Shown here piece by piece: positions 1 through 6,989 of a DNA stretch of 12,564 nucleotides. The notes under the pieces are model-generated. The model did no database searches and was not told the origin of the DNA. It worked only from the letters and a program-made list of their open reading frames with translations. Location of the stretch: positions 1-12,564 of the forward strand of contig DATJPY010000023.1 of NCBI GenBank assembly GCA_035506135.1, read 5' to 3'. Positions within the stretch are counted from its first letter, which is position 1; every line of letters starts with the position of its first letter. The DNA comes from DATJPY01 sp035506135. Lineage in GTDB: Bacteria > Myxococcota_A > UBA9160 > PR03. The position numbers and the translations under genes are program-made.

Positions 1-1089
1 CAAGCCGGCGACCGCGCGGTTGGTCGGCATGATCATTGCCCCCAGCCGGCGCGACAGATTGACCATGGTGCGCACGCTTTGCGCGCGCTCGATCTCGTAA
101 GTGTCGAGGATGTCGGCGTCGGCCGTCTCCGCGATCACGGCGGCAAGCTTCCAGGCGAGGTTGGCGGCATCCTTCATGCCGCTGTTCATCCCCTGCCCGG
201 CGAACGGCGGCATCAGGTGCGCGGCGTCGCCGGCCAGCAGCCAGCGCTCCCGGCGCCACGCCTCGGCCCAGCGTGCGCGGAAGGTATACACCGCATGGCG
301 TTCCAGCTTGGCGTTTCCGGAGTGCAGGCCCCACGGCTCGAGCAGCCGCCAGGCCGCGGCCTCGTCGGCGAGCTGGTCGAGCGACTCGTGCGGAAGCCGC
401 ATGAACTCGAAGCGGCGTCGTCCCGGACCGCCCGAGACGAGCGTGGTGGGCCGCGCGGGGTCGCAGAGCTGCCAGTTGAGCGGATCCCAGCGCCGCGGCA
501 CGGCGGGGAGCACGTCCACGACGAGCCAGTCGAAGTGGAAGCCGAGGTCGAGCCACGGAATGCCGAGCGCTCCCCGCACGACGCTGTTGGCGCCGTCGCA
601 GCCGATGCCGTAGCGCGCTCGCACCCCGATGCGCGTGCCGTCCTCGCGCCGGGCGTCGAGCTCGACGCAGTCGCCCTGCGCGCGCACCGCCTCCACCTCG
701 CAGCCGCGGTCCACGCGCACGGACGGCAGGGTGCGCGCGCGCTCGTCCAGGATGCGCTCGAGCACCGGCTGGCAGAACATGCTCGACTCCGGCCATCCCG
801 AGAGGCTGCGGTCCGTATCGCGCCCGATCCGCAGCAGCACATCCCCGGCTGCGTTGCGCCACTCGTAGAGCGATGCGGGCTCGGTCGAGGCTGCCACCGC
901 GTCGGCGACTCCCGCCGACTGCAGCACGCGGCCGATCTCGTGATCGAAGTGCACGGCGCGCGGGAGCGGGTAGGCGCTCGGCCAGCGCTCGAGGGCGCAC
1001 ACGCGCCAGCCGCGCTGGCCCAGCAGGATCGCGAGCAGCTCGCCGACCGGCCCGTAGCCGACGATCGCGACGTCGTACGCCTCCGCCAC
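1..1089 (-). CDS. MhpA-type FAD-dependent aromatic hydroxylase (partial, C-terminus off the left edge)
   Basis: Class A flavoprotein monooxygenase, closest by eye to the 3-(3-hydroxyphenyl)propionate / 3-hydroxycinnamate hydroxylase (MhpA) group, which uses NAD(P)H and O2 to ortho-hydroxylate phenolic acids in the cytoplasm. 363 residues are visible; the family is about 550, so roughly the last third is missing. Seen: Rossmann FAD motif GYGPVG (11-16) with E34 ending strand 2; PRAVHFDHE (43-51); the DG motif CDGANSVVR (164-172); RRFEFMRLP (225-233); and the second FAD motif LLAGDAAHLMPPFAGQGMNS (284-303), followed by KDAANLAWKL. The GTG start at 1089 puts the glycine motif at the usual distance from the N-terminus, but no clear Shine-Dalgarno precedes it, which would suit translational coupling to the gene ending 19 nt upstream. 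No ring-cleavage or other catabolic genes are visible, so the true substrate is open. The family call is firm; the MhpA substrate is only a family default. Confidence 0.87.
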   Translation of the reverse strand, partial: MAEAYDVAIVGYGPVGELLAILLGQRGWRVCALERWPSAYPLPRAVHFDHEIGRVLQSAGVADAVAASTEPASLYEWRNAAGDVLLRIGRDTDRSLSGWPESSMFCQPVLERILDERARTLPSVRVDRGCEVEAVRAQGDCVELDARREDGTRIGVRARYGIGCDGANSVVRGALGIPWLDLGFHFDWLVVDVLPAVPRRWDPLNWQLCDPARPTTLVSGGPGRRRFEFMRLPHESLDQLADEAAAWRLLEPWGLHSGNAKLERHAVYTFRARWAEAWRRERWLLAGDAAHLMPPFAGQGMNSGMKDAANLAWKLAAVIAETADADILDTYEIERAQSVRTMVNLSRRLGAMIMPTNRAVAGL

Positions 1090-1108
1090 GAGCGGAGAGT
1101 AGGGCGAC

Positions 1109-2746
1109 TCAGGCCCTCGAGCCGCTGGACCGGCGCGCCCGCGCGGCCAGCGCGAGCAGGGTCGCCCCCGCGAGTGGCGCCCCGGCAGGCTCGGGCGCCG
1201 GGTAGCCGATCGTCGGCATCCCGAGCGACGCGGCGAGGTCCGGATGGCAGTTCACCGCCGCCTGCGCGTGCGGGCTCGCCGCCGTCGTCGTGCCGAACGG
1301 TACGCACACCTGCTCGGGCGCGGTCCAGCGCTTGCGCCAGAAGCAGTAGCTCGTGTCCTGGCTCTGCGCGTCGGTCGCGAAGCTCTCGTTGGTGGCCCCG
1401 ATGAAGTTGTTGGCGGGCGTGTCGTAGAGGAAGTCGTAGGCCGTCACGTGATTGGTGCCCCGGGCGCCGCCGTTGCCGTTCACCGCGAGGCTGTCGATCA
1501 CGGCGTTGCAGCGCGTGTCGGTGTTCGACGACATGTCGTCGTACGCGTTGTCGACGTCGACGATCGTGTTGAACTCGATCGAGAGGTTGGTTGCCGTAGA
1601 CGTGGTGTCGATCGCCTGGCTCAGCACCTCGCGGTCCGCCATGGGCGTGCGGAGGTCGTAGAAGAGGTTTCCGGCGATGATCCAGGAGCTCCCCGACGGC
1701 TGGATGCCGACGGTCGAGTCGAGGACGATGTTGTTCGCCACGAGCACGTGCCCGGGGCACGTGTTGCCCGCGGTGATCGCCTGCCCGAGCGAGCCGGTGC
1801 CGCCGCAGGTGTCGACGGCCTGCGTCGGCCGGAAGCCCCACAGGCGGTTGTTCGTCACCTGCGTCCACGCCGACGCGCCGGGATCGGGCTTCAGGTCGAC
1901 GCCGTTCTCGGCACAGGCGCAGTCGCCATTGGGATCCGGGGCGCCGGTCATGCAGTCGATGCGCTTCGCCCCGGTGATGTACATCTCGTTTCCGTCGATC
2001 ACCGTCCCGTGCGGCAGGGTCGGGAAGTTGCAGTCGCCGCGCGAGCTGGTGAGCGCGATGGCGTCACCCCAGTCGTAGACCTCGTTGTCGAGGACCTTGT
2101 TGTAGTCGTTGTTGGCGCCCACGTCGCTGACCGCGATCCCGGTGTAGTCGACGGGCCGGTGGCTCGCGTTGCCGTTTCGCACCACGTTGGCCTGGACGCT
2201 GTTGTAGGTCGCCGGATCGCTCGAGAAGGAGCCCAGGTAGACGCCCGCCTCTCCGAGCTGCGTGTTCACATGGTCGATGCCGTCGATCAGGTTCCCGTCG
2301 AAGACGTCGTGGTCGCCGCCTTCGACGTACACGAAGTAATAGGTGGACGGGGCCTGCGGCTGGATCGTGAGGCCCTGCACGACCCACCAGCTCCCCTTCA
2401 CGATGAGCATCTCGAACACCGCCTGCTGGGTGCGCTGGACGGCCTTCAGCGAGTCGGTGGCGTTGAAGCGCAGGTAGCGGCGGCTCGCCTGCGTACCCGA
2501 CGCACTGAGGAAGAGCTGCCCCGCGCTGCGGTAGTCGCCCGGGTCGACACAGAAGACCCGCGTCGAGGGGTCGTTCAGGAGCGGGAGCGCCGAGGGCGCG
2601 TTGTTCTCGTTCATCACGAGGTCGCACGGCCCGGGGTCGGGGATCGGCTCGAGGTACGGCGAGTCCGGGACTACGCCGCTCGTCGCGGCCGGGGCGGCGG
2701 TGAGCGCGAGCGGGAGGGCGATGGCGAGGCCGAGAGCGATCCGCAC
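1109..2746 (-). CDS. Secreted right-handed beta-helix protein with PEP-CTERM-like C-terminal sorting tail
   Basis: 545-residue exported protein of unknown function. Residues 1-21 are a signal peptide (MR then a hydrophobic run, AxA-type cleavage site near 18-21). The body has recurring N-rich beta-helix turns: WWVVQGLTI (120-128), VFDGNLIDGI (148-157), NSVQANVVRNGN (182-193), NKVLDNEVYDW (216-226), VIDGNEMYITG (249-259), TQVTNNRLWGF (295-305), VLVANNIVLDS (334-344), WIIAGNLFYDL (355-365) and IEFNTIVDV (390-398). This PbH1 pattern is typical of pectate-lyase-like folds in surface or polysaccharide-active proteins; no catalytic residues can be assigned. Twelve cysteines (41, 66, 239, 265, 276, 278, 314, 330, 413, 468, 481, 500) suggest disulfides. 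The tail has PEP (518-520), a short hydrophobic stretch and RARR, matching PEP-CTERM architecture. The GTG start is preferred because GGAGG lies 7 nt upstream; an in-frame ATG at 2788 (559 residues) has no ribosome site. Confidence 0.85.
   Translation of the reverse strand: MRIALGLAIALPLALTAAPAATSGVVPDSPYLEPIPDPGPCDLVMNENNAPSALPLLNDPSTRVFCVDPGDYRSAGQLFLSASGTQASRRYLRFNATDSLKAVQRTQQAVFEMLIVKGSWWVVQGLTIQPQAPSTYYFVYVEGGDHDVFDGNLIDGIDHVNTQLGEAGVYLGSFSSDPATYNSVQANVVRNGNASHRPVDYTGIAVSDVGANNDYNKVLDNEVYDWGDAIALTSSRGDCNFPTLPHGTVIDGNEMYITGAKRIDCMTGAPDPNGDCACAENGVDLKPDPGASAWTQVTNNRLWGFRPTQAVDTCGGTGSLGQAITAGNTCPGHVLVANNIVLDSTVGIQPSGSSWIIAGNLFYDLRTPMADREVLSQAIDTTSTATNLSIEFNTIVDVDNAYDDMSSNTDTRCNAVIDSLAVNGNGGARGTNHVTAYDFLYDTPANNFIGATNESFATDAQSQDTSYCFWRKRWTAPEQVCVPFGTTTAASPHAQAAVNCHPDLAASLGMPTIGYPAPEPAGAPLAGATLLALAARARRSSGSRA
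1112..1195 (-). other. PEP-CTERM-like sorting signal in the beta-helix protein
   Basis: Encodes the last 28 residues of the beta-helix protein: PEP, a short Ala/Leu-rich segment, then an Arg-rich end (AARARRSSGSRA). In PEP-CTERM proteins this tripartite tail is recognised by an exosortase (EpsH/XrtA group) that removes it during export to the cell surface or extracellular matrix. The hydrophobic part is short and contains a proline, so the match is good but not perfect. No exosortase gene lies in this window. Confidence 0.65.
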
Positions 2747-2753
2747 GGCAGCA

Positions 2754-2758
2754 CCTCC
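2754..2758 (-). promoter_or_regulatory. Ribosome binding site that decides the beta-helix gene start
   Basis: GGAGG on the minus strand, 7 nt before the GTG at 2746-2744. It is among the best Shine-Dalgarno matches in the window and favours the GTG over the in-frame ATG at 2788, which lacks one. The resulting protein begins directly with a compact signal peptide (MRIALGLAIALPLAL). Confidence 0.65.
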
Positions 2759-2917
2759 GCGGGAAGCGGCGAGAGGACGGCCTCTCATCGGAGCGCCGCG
2801 CACGCTACGTGAGCACCCGGCCGACACTGCGCGAGGGATGCAATCGAGGTGCAATCCCGAGCGCCGGCCGCCGCGAGGCTCGCGGAGCTGCGGGCGACCG
2901 GCTACTCCGTGACGCCC

Positions 2918-4165
2918 ATGGAAGGGCTCGTTGCCGCCGTCTTCGCCGCGGTCTATCTCGGGATGGTGCTCGGGCGTTTCCCGCGCCTCGCGCTCGACCG
3001 TACCGGGATCGCACTGCTCGGCGCGATCGCGCTCCTCGCGAGCGGCGCGACGAGCCTCGCCGATGCGGGCCGTGCGGTCGACGTCCCGACCCTCGCGCTG
3101 CTGTTCGGCCTGATGGTGGTGTCGGCGCAGCTCCGCCTGGGCGGCTTCTACGATCGCGTCGCGTCCATGCTGGGCGAGCTGTCGGTCGCGCCCGCGCAGC
3201 TCCTGGCGCTCGTCATCGCGGCGGTGGGAGCGCTCTCGGCGGTCTTCAGCAACGACGTCGTCTGCCTGGCGGTCGCCCCCGTGCTGATCGAGACCTGCGC
3301 GCACCGGCGGCTCGACCCCGTACCGTTTCTGCTCGCGCTCGCCTGCGCCGCGAACGTCGGCTCGGCGGCCACGCTGATCGGGAATCCGCAGAACATGCTG
3401 ATCGGCCAGACGCTCCGGCTCTCGTTCAACGGTTACGTGGCCCAGGCGGCGCTGCCGACCGCGGCGGGCCTCGCCGCGGTGTGGGCGATCGTCGCGCTGC
3501 AGACCCGCGGTCGCTGGGAGTCGACACCGATCCGTGCGGAGGCGGTGGCGGCGCGCTTCGCTCCGGAGCCGGCCGCCGCCTTCGACCGCTGGCAGGCGTC
3601 GAAGGGACTCGTGGTGGCGGCTGCGCTGCTCCTGGTGTTCCTCGTCACGGACTGGCCGCGCGAGCTCGTGGCGCTCGCGGGGGCAGGCGTGCTCCTCACC
3701 AGTCGCAGGCTCCACTCGCGCGCGACGCTCGGCCTGGTCGACTGGCAGCTCCTGGTGCTCTTCATCGGACTCTTCGTCGTGAACGGCGCCTTCGCAGCGA
3801 CGGGGATCCCGGCCGCCCTGCTCACCGGCCTGAGGCAGCGGGGCCTCGACCTCCAGCACCCGGCCTCGCTCTTCGTCGCGACGGCCCTGCTCAGCAACGC
3901 GGTGTCGAACGTGCCTGCCGTGATGCTCCTCCTGCCGCTCGCGCCGCAGCCTTCCCACGGCGCGCTCCTGGCGCTCGCGAGCACGCTCGCCGGCAACCTC
4001 TTCGTGGCCGGCAGCATCGCCAACATCATCGTGATCGACGCCGCGGCGCGCCGCGGCGTCGAGATCGACTGGATGCGGCACGCGCGCACGGGGATCCCGG
4101 TGACGCTCGTGACCCTCGCCATCGCCGCGGCCGCCCTCTGGGCTGGATCGGCCCGCGCCGTCTAG
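2918..4165 (+). CDS. ArsB/NhaD-superfamily anion permease (YbiR/SLC13-like)
   Basis: Polytopic inner-membrane transporter of 415 residues; the superfamily moves anions (arsenite, dicarboxylates, sulfate) or exchanges Na+/H+, and the substrate here is unknown. Hydrophobic segments cover most of the length (about 3-19, 30-41, 57-71, 93-108, 112-124, 137-163, 178-194, 229-243, 248-260, 274-293, 317-341, 348-373, 393-409). Two copies of the fold's signature hairpin are visible: SNDVVCLAVAPVL (111-123) with ANVGSAATLIGNPQNMLIG (145-163), and SNAVSNVPAVMLL (326-338) with AGNLFVAGSIANIIV (358-372), fitting the inverted-repeat architecture of the ion-transporter superfamily. GNPQNM is typical of the ArsB/NhaD/YbiR branch. 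Start uncertain: the ATG at 2918 begins directly at the first membrane segment but has no clear ribosome site; an in-frame GTG at 2849 would add 23 residues and has GAGGG about 11 nt upstream. No ars genes are visible, so arsenic resistance is not implied. Confidence 0.87.
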   Translation: MEGLVAAVFAAVYLGMVLGRFPRLALDRTGIALLGAIALLASGATSLADAGRAVDVPTLALLFGLMVVSAQLRLGGFYDRVASMLGELSVAPAQLLALVIAAVGALSAVFSNDVVCLAVAPVLIETCAHRRLDPVPFLLALACAANVGSAATLIGNPQNMLIGQTLRLSFNGYVAQAALPTAAGLAAVWAIVALQTRGRWESTPIRAEAVAARFAPEPAAAFDRWQASKGLVVAAALLLVFLVTDWPRELVALAGAGVLLTSRRLHSRATLGLVDWQLLVLFIGLFVVNGAFAATGIPAALLTGLRQRGLDLQHPASLFVATALLSNAVSNVPAVMLLLPLAPQPSHGALLALASTLAGNLFVAGSIANIIVIDAAARRGVEIDWMRHARTGIPVTLVTLAIAAAALWAGSARAV

Positions 4166-4183
4166 ACTGCGCGCCGGAGCAAC

Positions 4184-6973
4184 ATGAGCAGCCCCGAAGG
4201 TCCGGCCGATCCGAGCGAGAGACCCTCGCGCCGCCGCCGCTGGCGGCGGCGGCTCGTCGCGCTCACGCTCGTCGCCGTCGCCCTCGCGGTCGGGCTGCGG
4301 GTGCTCCTGCCGATCGCGCTCGAGCGGGGCATCCCCTACGCGGTGCAGCGCTACGTGGGGCTGCCGGCCGCCGTGCGCAACATCGACTTCTGGCTGCTGC
4401 GCGGCGCCGTCGCGGTCGAAGGCGTCGCGGTCGGCAAGGCCGCGCCGACCGGCGCGGGTACCAGGCCAGAGGGCGAATCCCCCTCGTTGGTGTCTGCGCT
4501 GCTGCACCCCGCTGCGGTCGATCCCGCGACGGCGCTGGCGCGCTGGGAGCGCGTCTACGTGCACCTCGACTGGGGCGCGCTCCTGCACCATCGAGTGCAC
4601 CTGCTCGAGCTGTCGATCGACGCCCCGGCGGTCGACCTGCAGCGCCAGGCCGACGGCCGGATCGATCCGCTCGCCGGCACGAAACTCGCGAACCCGCCCT
4701 CGGCCGCCGCCGAGCCCGAGAAGCCCGCCGAGGCCGCGCAGCCCGAGAAGCCGGGGGAACCCTGGAGCTACGCCGTCGATCGCTTCGAGCTGCGCAAGCC
4801 GAGCGTGAAGATCGACGACCCGAGCGGCGCCTCGCTGCTCGAGTTCGCGCTCGACGACTTCTCGCTGTCCGACGTCGCGTTCGGCGGCAACAAGTTCTCC
4901 CTCGGATCGCTCGGAATCCAGGGGCCCGACCTGCGGGTGCGGCGCGATCTGGTGCTGGGCGGCGACTCGAAGCCGAGCGGTCCGCCGCCCCCGGCGCAGC
5001 CCGCGAAGCCAGCATCGGCCTCGAAGCCGCCCGACTATCGGGTCGAGCGAATCGGCATCGAGCGCGCCGAGTTCACGCTGGTGACCGACGCCGGGCCCTT
5101 CGACGTGGCGCTCGCCCTGGAGGCGAGCGACGTCACGGCGGCGGAAGGCGCCCGCTTCCCGCTGAAGCTCCAGCTCGAGATCGAGAAGGGAACCATCGAG
5201 GTGGACGGGCAGGTCGGCATCGTCCCGCCGCGCTACGACGGCCACGTCGGCTGGAAGGACCTCCCCTTCGCCCCGATCCTGCTCGCGTCGCGGCCGGAGA
5301 TGCGGAGCTGGCTGCGCTCGTGCCACGCGCACGGCGACCTCACCGTGCACTTCTCGCTCGCGCCCGAGAACGCCGGCGTCGAGCTCGCGGGGGACATCGG
5401 CATCGACTCGTTCTCGGTCGCCGACCCCGAGCAGCGCGAGGTGGGGCTCGACTTTCGGTCGTTCGAGACGGTGGTGCGCAAGGCGCAGATCCCGATCCCT
5501 GCCCCCGGCAAGCCGCCGGGCCCGAGGGTCGTGGTGATCGACAGCGTGAAGCTCGTCGATCCGAAGATCCACTACGCGCGGCCGACGCCGCAGCTCGACA
5601 AGCTGCTCGGCGGCTCGGGAGGTGCGCCGCCGGCGCATGCCGCCGAGCCGGCGGCGGCGCCTGCGCCGCAGCCGGCCGCCGCGGGCGCGTCCCCTCCGCT
5701 CGACCTTGCGGTCGGCAGCATCGACGTCTCGGGTGCGTCGCTGGCCTTCGAGGACGGGGCCGGCCCGAGCCCGCGCCGGGGTGGGGTGGACGGGCTGCGC
5801 GTCGGGGTGCACGACCTGCACGTGCGATCGGGCGCGGCCCCGCTCGCGGTCACCGCGAGCTCCTTCGACCTCGGCAGCAGCGCGATCCGCTTCGAGGACG
5901 ACGCCGTGAAGCCTCCGTATCGCGGCGGCGTGAAGGATCTGTCGGTCGCGGCGCGGAGCCTCTCCTTCCCGGAGCTCGCCGCGAGCGACGTGAGCGTGCA
6001 CGGGACCGCGCCCGACGGCGGTGCCTTCAAGGTGAAGGGCTCGTTCAAGGGCGGCAACGGCGACTTCGCGATCCAGCTCGACCGGCTCGCGCTCCCTCCC
6101 TTCAATCCCTACGCCTCGAGCGCGGCCGGCTACTCGCTCGCCGGCGCCGCGTCGCTGCAGTCGAAGATCCAGATCCGCGGCCCCCGCTACGACACCCGCA
6201 ACCAGATCACGCTCCACAAGCTCGGCGTCACGGCGCAGAAGCAGGGGGACTTCGAGGCGCGCTTCGGCATCCCGCTCGACGTCGCGCTCGCCCTCCTGCG
6301 CGATCCGAGCGGCGACATCTCGCTCTCGGTGCCGGTCGGCTACGGCGAGAAGGGCGTGTCGACGGGCGTCGGGACGATCGTGGCGAGCGCGCTGCGCCAG
6401 GCGCTGCTCGGCGCGCTCAGCTCGCCGCTGAAGATGATCGGCGCGGTGCTGCCCGGCGGAGACAAGGGAGGTGGCGAGGTCTCGCTCGAGCCGCTCGGCT
6501 TCGTCGCGGGCGGCGCGGCGTTCGCGCCCGGCCAGGAGGAGCGGCTCGGCGGGCTCGCGCAGCTCCTGGCGAGCCGGCCGGCGCTCAAGCTCGCGCTCTC
6601 GGGCCGCACGGGTCCCGACGATCGACCCGGGGTCGCCGAGCAGATGCTGGTGGATCGCGCCGGCGGCGGCGAGGCGCTGCCGAGCCTCGAGGGCGCGAGC
6701 TTCTTCGCGCGGCGGCGCGTGTTCGCAGCGCTCGAGAAGCGCGCGCGCGGCGAGACGGCCGAGCTGGCGCCGGACGACCAGGCGCTGCTCGCCCGCTACG
6801 TCGCGCAGCAACAGGTTCCGCCCGAGCGGATGGCGGCGCTGGCGCGGCAGCGCGCCGAGAAGGTTCGCGACACCCTGGTGTCACAGAGGGGTGTCGATGC
6901 CGCGCGCCTCCAGGTGGGTGTCGATGCCGACGCCGGCGGGCCGGCGGTGGTGGTCGGCTTCGCCGCACCTTGA
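4184..6973 (+). CDS. DUF748 (AsmA-like) domain protein, inner-membrane anchored
   Basis: 929-residue envelope protein of the DUF748 family, related to AsmA/TamB-type long beta proteins that span the periplasm; the family's role is poorly defined. Seen: basic cytoplasmic N-terminus (16-23 mostly Arg), one membrane helix (about 24-43), then a periplasmic body with three Pro/Ala linkers (169-193, 261-284, 476-505). DUF748 hallmarks are IRFEDDAVKPPY (568-579), YDTRNQITLHKL, IPLDVALALLRDPSGDISLS (696-715), and a Gly/Leu segment ending SPLKMIGAVL. The C-terminus resembles an OmpA-C/peptidoglycan-binding domain in two pieces: FAPGQEERL...LASRPALKLALSG (about 779-805) and RQRAEKVRDTLVSQRGVDA (888-906), separated by about 80 residues. 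A 35-residue module is duplicated at 513-547 and 561-595. The start has GGAG 4 nt upstream. It lies 18 nt after the permease stop, so co-transcription is likely, and converges on opgH. Confidence 0.9.
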   Translation: MSSPEGPADPSERPSRRRRWRRRLVALTLVAVALAVGLRVLLPIALERGIPYAVQRYVGLPAAVRNIDFWLLRGAVAVEGVAVGKAAPTGAGTRPEGESPSLVSALLHPAAVDPATALARWERVYVHLDWGALLHHRVHLLELSIDAPAVDLQRQADGRIDPLAGTKLANPPSAAAEPEKPAEAAQPEKPGEPWSYAVDRFELRKPSVKIDDPSGASLLEFALDDFSLSDVAFGGNKFSLGSLGIQGPDLRVRRDLVLGGDSKPSGPPPPAQPAKPASASKPPDYRVERIGIERAEFTLVTDAGPFDVALALEASDVTAAEGARFPLKLQLEIEKGTIEVDGQVGIVPPRYDGHVGWKDLPFAPILLASRPEMRSWLRSCHAHGDLTVHFSLAPENAGVELAGDIGIDSFSVADPEQREVGLDFRSFETVVRKAQIPIPAPGKPPGPRVVVIDSVKLVDPKIHYARPTPQLDKLLGGSGGAPPAHAAEPAAAPAPQPAAAGASPPLDLAVGSIDVSGASLAFEDGAGPSPRRGGVDGLRVGVHDLHVRSGAAPLAVTASSFDLGSSAIRFEDDAVKPPYRGGVKDLSVAARSLSFPELAASDVSVHGTAPDGGAFKVKGSFKGGNGDFAIQLDRLALPPFNPYASSAAGYSLAGAASLQSKIQIRGPRYDTRNQITLHKLGVTAQKQGDFEARFGIPLDVALALLRDPSGDISLSVPVGYGEKGVSTGVGTIVASALRQALLGALSSPLKMIGAVLPGGDKGGGEVSLEPLGFVAGGAAFAPGQEERLGGLAQLLASRPALKLALSGRTGPDDRPGVAEQMLVDRAGGGEALPSLEGASFFARRRVFAALEKRARGETAELAPDDQALLARYVAQQQVPPERMAALARQRAEKVRDTLVSQRGVDAARLQVGVDADAGGPAVVVGFAAP
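5720..5968 (+). repeat. Internal protein-level tandem duplication in the DUF748 gene
   Basis: Residues 513-547 and 561-595 align without gaps: (I/F)D-x-x-(G/S)-(A/S)-x-x-FED...P-(x2)-RGGV-(D/K)-(G/D)-L-x-V...L. Shared landmarks are FED, RGGV and the following Leu-x-Val strand. The copies are offset by 48 residues (144 nt). Nucleotide identity is modest, so this is an old duplication of a beta-strand unit and not a recent DNA repeat. Confidence 0.65.
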
Positions 6974-6989
6974 GCGAGCGAGGCGGGCG

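Noticed and set aside
2918..4165. Arsenite efflux pump (arsB) call for the permease
   Set aside because: The motifs define the superfamily but not the substrate, and no arsR, arsC or arsA is in the window.
4469..4485. Small hairpin GAGGG / CCCTC with CGAATCC loop, reminiscent of a tRNA T-arm
   Set aside because: The loop lacks the TTC start of a T-loop, no acceptor or anticodon arms surround it, and it lies inside the DUF748 coding frame.
1109..6811. A minus-strand open frame of 1900 codons running through the beta-helix gene and upstream across the permease and DUF748 genes
   Set aside because: Only the part from 2746 (or 2788) to 1109 looks like a protein. The upstream portion is Arg/Glu/His-rich, low-complexity translation antisense to two well-recognised genes; it stays open because of high GC3.
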